NCBI GenBank assembly: GCA_001557505.1
Contig: LSAX01000012.1
Location: forward strand, 744,001 to 808,000
Source: Reticulascus tulasneorum
Taxonomy: Eukaryota > Ascomycota > Sordariomycetes > Glomerellales > Reticulascaceae
DNA length: 64,000 nt
Reading direction: 5' to 3'
Of this stretch, positions 60,101 through 64,000 are shown in pieces. A model generated the notes under the pieces. The model was given only the letters and a program-made list of their open reading frames with translations, was not told the origin of the DNA and did no database searches. The translations under genes and the position numbers were made by a program. Positions within the stretch are counted from its first letter, which is position 1. Each line of letters opens with the position of its first letter.

Positions 60101-61250
60101 GTGGGAGGAGGCCGAAAAGCTGGAGGTGCAGGTGATGGAGATTCGCAAGACGAAGCTCGGGGCCGATCATCCCGACACGCTGACGAGCATGGCCAACCTG
60201 GCGTCGACGTTTTGGAACCAGGGCCGGTGGGAGGAGGCCGAGAAGCTGGGCGTGCAGGTGATGGAGATTCGCAAGACGAAGCTAGGGGCTGATCATCCCT
60301 CTACGCTGACGAGCATGGCCAACCTAGCGTCGACGTATAGGAACCAGGGCCGGTGGTCAGAAGCTGAGAAGCTGGAGGTGCAGGTGATGGAGACAAGCAA
60401 GACGAAGCTCGGGGCCGATCATCCCAACACGTTGACGAGCATGGCCAACCTGGCGGCGACATATAGGAACCAGGGCCGGTGGGAGGAGGCCGAGAAGCTG
60501 GAGGTGCAGGTGATGGACACTCGCAAGACGAAGCTCGGAGCCGATCATCCCTCGACGCTGACGAGCATGGCCAACCTGGCGTCGACGTATAGGAACCAGG
60601 GCCGGTGGGAGGAGGCCGAGAAGCTGGAGGTGCAGGTGATGGAGACGAGCAAGACGAAGCTCGGAGCCGATCATCCCGACACGCTGACGAGCATGGCCAA
60701 CCTGGCGTCGACGTTTTGGAACCAGGGCCGGTGGGAGGAGGCCGAGAAGCTGTTTATACAGGTGATGGACACTCGCAAGACGAAGCTCGGAGCCGATCAT
60801 CCCTCGACGCTGACGAGCATGGCCAACCTGGCGTCGACGTATAGGAACCAGGGCCGGTGGGAGGAGGCCGAGAAGCTGGAGGTGTAGGTGATGGAGACTC
60901 GCAAGACGAAGCTCGGGGCCGATCATCCCGACACGCTGACGAGCATGGCCAACCTGGCGTCGACGTTTTGGAACCAGGGCCGGTGGGAGGAGGCAGAAGA
61001 ACTGCAGGATAAGGAACTTACAACATGCTCAAAGGTTCTCGGAGCAGAGCATCCAGACACACTTACAAGCATGAGCAACCTTGCTCACATTTGGCATGGT
61101 CAAGGTCGGCAGGCAAAAGCCGTGGTGTTGATGGAGCAATGTCTTCAGCTTCAAGAGCGGATACTGGGACTGGAACACCCGTATACCATCCTTACTCGAC
61201 TAAATTTAGATGATTGGAAAGGTGCAACTAATGAGGCTCCAAAAACATAG
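57147..61250 (+). pseudogene. NLR5: HET/NB-ARC/TPR receptor with lost start codon and one stop in the repeats
   Basis: HET coding begins at 57147 with ATA AGG CTC CTA, so the canonical MRLL start has become IRLL. No in-frame ATG lies upstream before a stop, so the start is lost or lies in an exon I could not join. HET: YAILSHTWG, WVDTCCIDK, FTRGWTLQELLAPG. A 51-bp intron (57910-57960) matches intron 1 of NLR1. NB-ARC: GLGGVGKTQLAL, WLLVFDNADD, GSIIFTTRDK, LTYLPLAIVQAAVYI. Then 14 canonical TPR units run from 59280. At 60885-60887 a TAG replaces the CAG found at this place in the other units; the same frame continues through unit 14 and a divergent one to TAG at 61248. Both lesions fit C-to-T change at CpA. 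Without them it would code for about 1350 residues. Probably a very young pseudogene. Confidence 0.82.
59280..61043 (+). repeat. Fourteen exact-period 126-bp TPR repeats in NLR5
   Basis: Fourteen units with no indels. Three or four sequence versions recur: LTYSNQGRWSEAEKLEVQVT (units 2 and 6), ASTFWNQGRWEEAEK (3, 4, 5, 8, 12, 14), ASTYRNQGRW (1, 7, 9, 11, 13) and AATYR (10). Units 1-3 and 5-7 look like copies of one block (GVQVMEIRK, then LTYS, then TETRK or TVTRK), so expansion included multi-unit duplication. Confidence 0.95.
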
Positions 61251-61500
61251 TTGTTGCGAGAGGTAGGACGCATGAACAACCTCGTTTTCATTTGGCATGG
61301 TCAAGGCTATCTTAGAGATGCTCTAGACTTGATGCATCGTTGCTTCCGTCTTCAGCAGCAAGCACTCGGATATCCACACGTTCTGCCCCAGAGCAATGGC
61401 AACAAGCGAGTGAAAACCTACACAACAACACAAGCCCCCTAGAAGAGGCCAAGCTTCCGGACAGCAGGGCGACGACCCGACCCATGACGTTATTGCATTG
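61251..61500 (+). pseudogene. Relic of an NLR1/NLR2-type C-terminal tail
   Basis: Directly after the NLR5 stop a TPR tail reads NNLVFIWHGQGYLRDALDLM then RCFRLQQQALG. After a frameshift it continues PEQWQQASENLHNNTSPLEE. This matches the last 70 residues of NLR1 (ALDLMQRCFRLQQQ, EQWDQASENLHS) and NLR2, not the NLR5 tail. NLR5 thus carries a second, unused 3' end followed by the shared 3' flank. Confidence 0.8.
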
Positions 61501-63605
61501 GGGCTACGGCTTATATACTTAACAAAATTATCATTTGTAGCCGAAGTAATCACGGGCAAGCGTTGAGGGCATGTCGTTGCCAAATGTTTAGATTGGGCCT
61601 CAGAACATCTGTCAAGTATGTAGAATAACTCCGGCCCTTCTGAGATCCTTTGGGCAAGGCGATCTGATGGGTTGACGGCTGTCTGTAATGAAGGAAATCA
61701 TCATAGACTCGTGATCATTCATGTGACTTCTTTAGTAAGCCTCTGTAGGCCACTCTTAATTCGACGGCTAAAACGTCAAACATAAGCTAAAAATGGCTTA
61801 CATGGCTTACAAAGAAGGGTGTGTATGAGTCATATCCGACGGTTGAAATTGGCTCCTGTTAAGCCTGTGATAACATTGGTACTCTCTCACACCTGCTTAC
61901 GCACTGTGGATGAGCCCCACAGCGATTTACGAAAAGCGGAAGCTGAACCTGGTTTTTATTGTACCTATACTCCACATTTATACTCCTTAACGCTTTATCA
62001 ATCAGCAAAGCTATACTCGATTCAGCTTAAGGAGCGAAGCTAAACAATGCCATTTGAATCAGTGCGAGGAAGATAAACTGCTATTCTGGCTGTTGCGTTA
62101 CAGACTGCTCCTGCCCTTCATCAGTTTTCAGGGCTTACGGGCGCTGTTTTAAGCGTCTATTGCCAGAAGCGGCAGGCAAAAGTAGTCTCTTCATATATAT
62201 ATCCTTTTTATTATTCTTATCACCGCTTTATAGATCCAGTCATTTTCGTATATTAGTACTAACGATCTTATGAGGGTGATAAGCCCGGGAGAAACATCCG
62301 TACATTCATGGAACTTTTGGGAGAATTGTAGAGTGTTGATGAGCTGTGAGTCGAAACCCGAAGTCATCTCAACGCCCATACAGCACAGGAAGAGCCATAG
62401 GTACATAAAACGGAGGTTACCCTTCTTGTACCATGGGACCTTGTCCTCCTCACTAAGAGAGTGAAGATTGGGTCCGCTGCCGTGCCTATGTTCACCATTA
62501 TAACGACTTTGATGAAGCGAGTCCTCCTAGTATCAGAGAGCCGATATTATTCGTTGGTATTGCTCTGTATCAGCGATGGCCTCGGTGGCGAACCCGTCAA
62601 GAGCCAGATAAGACGAAATATAGGAAGATAAGAAAGTAAACCCGTTCCGCAGACCACGTTTCGTGGCGTCGCCGCATTTAAGCATTTCTCCTCTGGGGAG
62701 CTGTAAGTCCGACCCGCTCTCCGATCACTTCCGTCTGGGGTCTCCGTCTCATCCCCCAGATGGGGATGGGGAAACTCTCTGCACCACCACTTCCATTTGT
62801 CCATGATCTACTCTACATCGGCGTACCAGGTTTGTTGTCACACAGTTCTCCGCATACCTGCCAACTAAAATGCTATCATCGAGGTTACGCGTATCCAACT
62901 CATTGGACTTCGCCGTATGCGAGAATATTTAGCCAAATAAACACGACGTTATCCAGTTTGAGTTTGTTCTGGCGTGTAACTCGGCACCACCCCGGGCGCG
63001 GGGTATATTCTCAAAGGATCGTGCCGTGCCCGCTGATGCAGTGGCTTCTAGTGCGGCATAAGCCATCCTAAAGTTTGTGAGATAACTCACGCGGCCCATG
63101 AGCAGGAGCTTGTGCCCCCTCCCCGGGAGCCTCAAGTTTGTTGCCATATGCGAAGCAGGCGCTAGGATCAAAGGCAGGCCTTGACATATATACGCGTTGA
63201 CTATTCGATCCATATACATCCCGGTTACTGGATCGTTAATGACCAGCCAAGAACCGGGGCAACTCACATGTCATCCCAGCCCGTGCTTGTATCGGCCTGC
63301 AGTATTCGGTCCGGGGAATTCTGGGCTCGAGAGGAAATGCATCAATGTTAATATTGCCGGCGGCACGGGGAGCTCGCCTAGAATCTTTTGACGTAGGTAG
63401 CGTAACATCATGACCCGGCCCAGCGGCAGTTAGGTGCCAACCAGACGCCGCTATGACGTGAAGGGCCGGACGAGCTCACATAACGAGGACTGTCTGATTC
63501 CATTTTATAGCAATTACCGAGGGCATCAACCGGCATTCTTTTAGCTATACTGTATACTGACTACTTTCCCAGTACTTTTAGGTTCTACCCGGCCAGTCGG
63601 TACAA
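61501..63605. other. Shared 3' flank followed by spacer
   Basis: 61484-61970 is homologous to the 3' flanks of NLR1 and NLR2. From 61970 to 63600 no gene is supported. Short frames on both strands near 62930-63390 show no domain I recognise. Confidence 0.45.
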
Positions 63606-63958
63606 CGCTAGCCCAGCTAGAAGTTGATCTCGGATACAATCGACAAACTAGGAGAGGAGTAGCGTAAGAGTATTTTTCTTGCCTTCCTGTCCGCTATTTC
63701 TTCTGTGTGCCGATTGTTGGCCAGGTGGCTAGTACCGCCCCCGCCCTTGCGACGATAGGCCATGTTATCGCTATTCTGGGTACCGCTGGTCAAGTAGCGA
63801 TAGATATATACGGTGTTGTAGACTCCGAGGGAGATGATCCACTGGCTATCTCCAGCGTCATACTTGCGCCGCTCGATATCTTTGACATTGTGCATATCGC
63901 CCGTGCGGCATCGCGGGCTCAGGGCATGAGCGTCATCGACATCTGGAAGCTGGGTTAA
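63606..63958 (+). pseudogene. C-terminal remnant of a GH18 chitinase-like protein
   Basis: The plus strand reads SDTIDKLGEE, stop, RKSIFLAFLSAI, then with one base missing FCVPIVGQVAST, ALATIGHVIAILGTAGQVAI and ISSVILAPLDIFDI, ending at 63958. This hydrophobic tail is typical of the long fungal GH18/LysM (killer-toxin alpha-subunit-like) chitinases. The stop is TAG where homologues appear to have Gln. The catalytic part is not in the window. The family call rests on this tail only. Confidence 0.55.
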
Positions 63959-64000
63959 GATGGATATCGCCCGCAAAGCCAACAGCATATGCAAGCTACA

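Noticed and set aside
1..64000. A CRISPR array or prokaryotic operon structure
   Set aside because: The regular repeats are coding TPR units without spacers, and introns and gene families are fungal.

Overview
The window is nuclear DNA of a filamentous ascomycete, most likely a Sordariomycete. Genes have 46-78 bp GT-AG introns with fungal branch points. The families are Pezizomycotina ones: HET domains, NB-ARC/TPR and NACHT/WD40 STAND proteins, fungal bZIP factors, LysM and GH18 relics. Many premature stops are CAG to TAG, a change expected from repeat-induced point mutation (RIP). Gene density is low and relics are common, as in an accessory or subtelomeric compartment. All exon joins were worked out by eye from splice signals and reading frame.

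Layout. 2.0-5.6 kb (-): Sgs1/QDE3-type RecQ helicase without a visible HRDC domain. 6.6-7.4 kb: decayed unknown gene. 8.3-12.4 kb (+): NLR1, HET/NB-ARC/TPR. 13.4-14.8 kb (-): bZIP-A. 16.1-18.7 kb (-): ABCB transporter pseudogene. 19.8-21.5 kb (-): bZIP-B, a paralogue of bZIP-A. 24.9-27.8 kb (+): NLR2, HET/NB-ARC/TPR. 29.3-31.8 kb (+): a LEU1-like 3-isopropylmalate dehydratase with five exons. 32.2-36.9 kb (+): relic of an N-methylating nonribosomal peptide synthetase. 37.1-40.0 kb (-): NACHT/WD40 STAND gene, apparently broken. 41.6-45.3 kb (+): NLR3, alpha/beta-hydrolase/NB-ARC/TPR. 46.9-48.5 kb: F-box/ankyrin relic. 49.0-49.6 kb: LysM relic. 51.2-51.8 kb (+): small secreted cysteine-rich protein. 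52.9-55.1 kb (-): NLR4, a HET/NB-ARC/TPR pseudogene fused to a Tc1-like transposase fragment. 57.1-61.3 kb (+): NLR5, HET/NB-ARC/TPR with a lost start codon and one stop in its repeats. 63.6-64.0 kb: end of a GH18-chitinase-type relic.

The main theme is a cluster of six STAND (fungal NOD-like) receptor loci in about 53 kb. NLR1, 2, 3 and 5 carry tandem 126-bp (42-residue) TPR units that are almost identical within each array and keep an exact period. The same unit type is shared by genes with different effector domains (HET in NLR2 and NLR5, hydrolase in NLR3), which points to gene conversion or repeat exchange between loci. NLR1 and NLR5 also share a promoter block, and NLR1, NLR2, NLR5 and partly NLR3 share a 3' flank, so whole genes were duplicated.

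A second theme is a possible dead secondary-metabolite locus: NRPS relic, LEU1-like enzyme, ABC transporter pseudogene and two bZIP factors. Whether these ever formed one cluster is inference.
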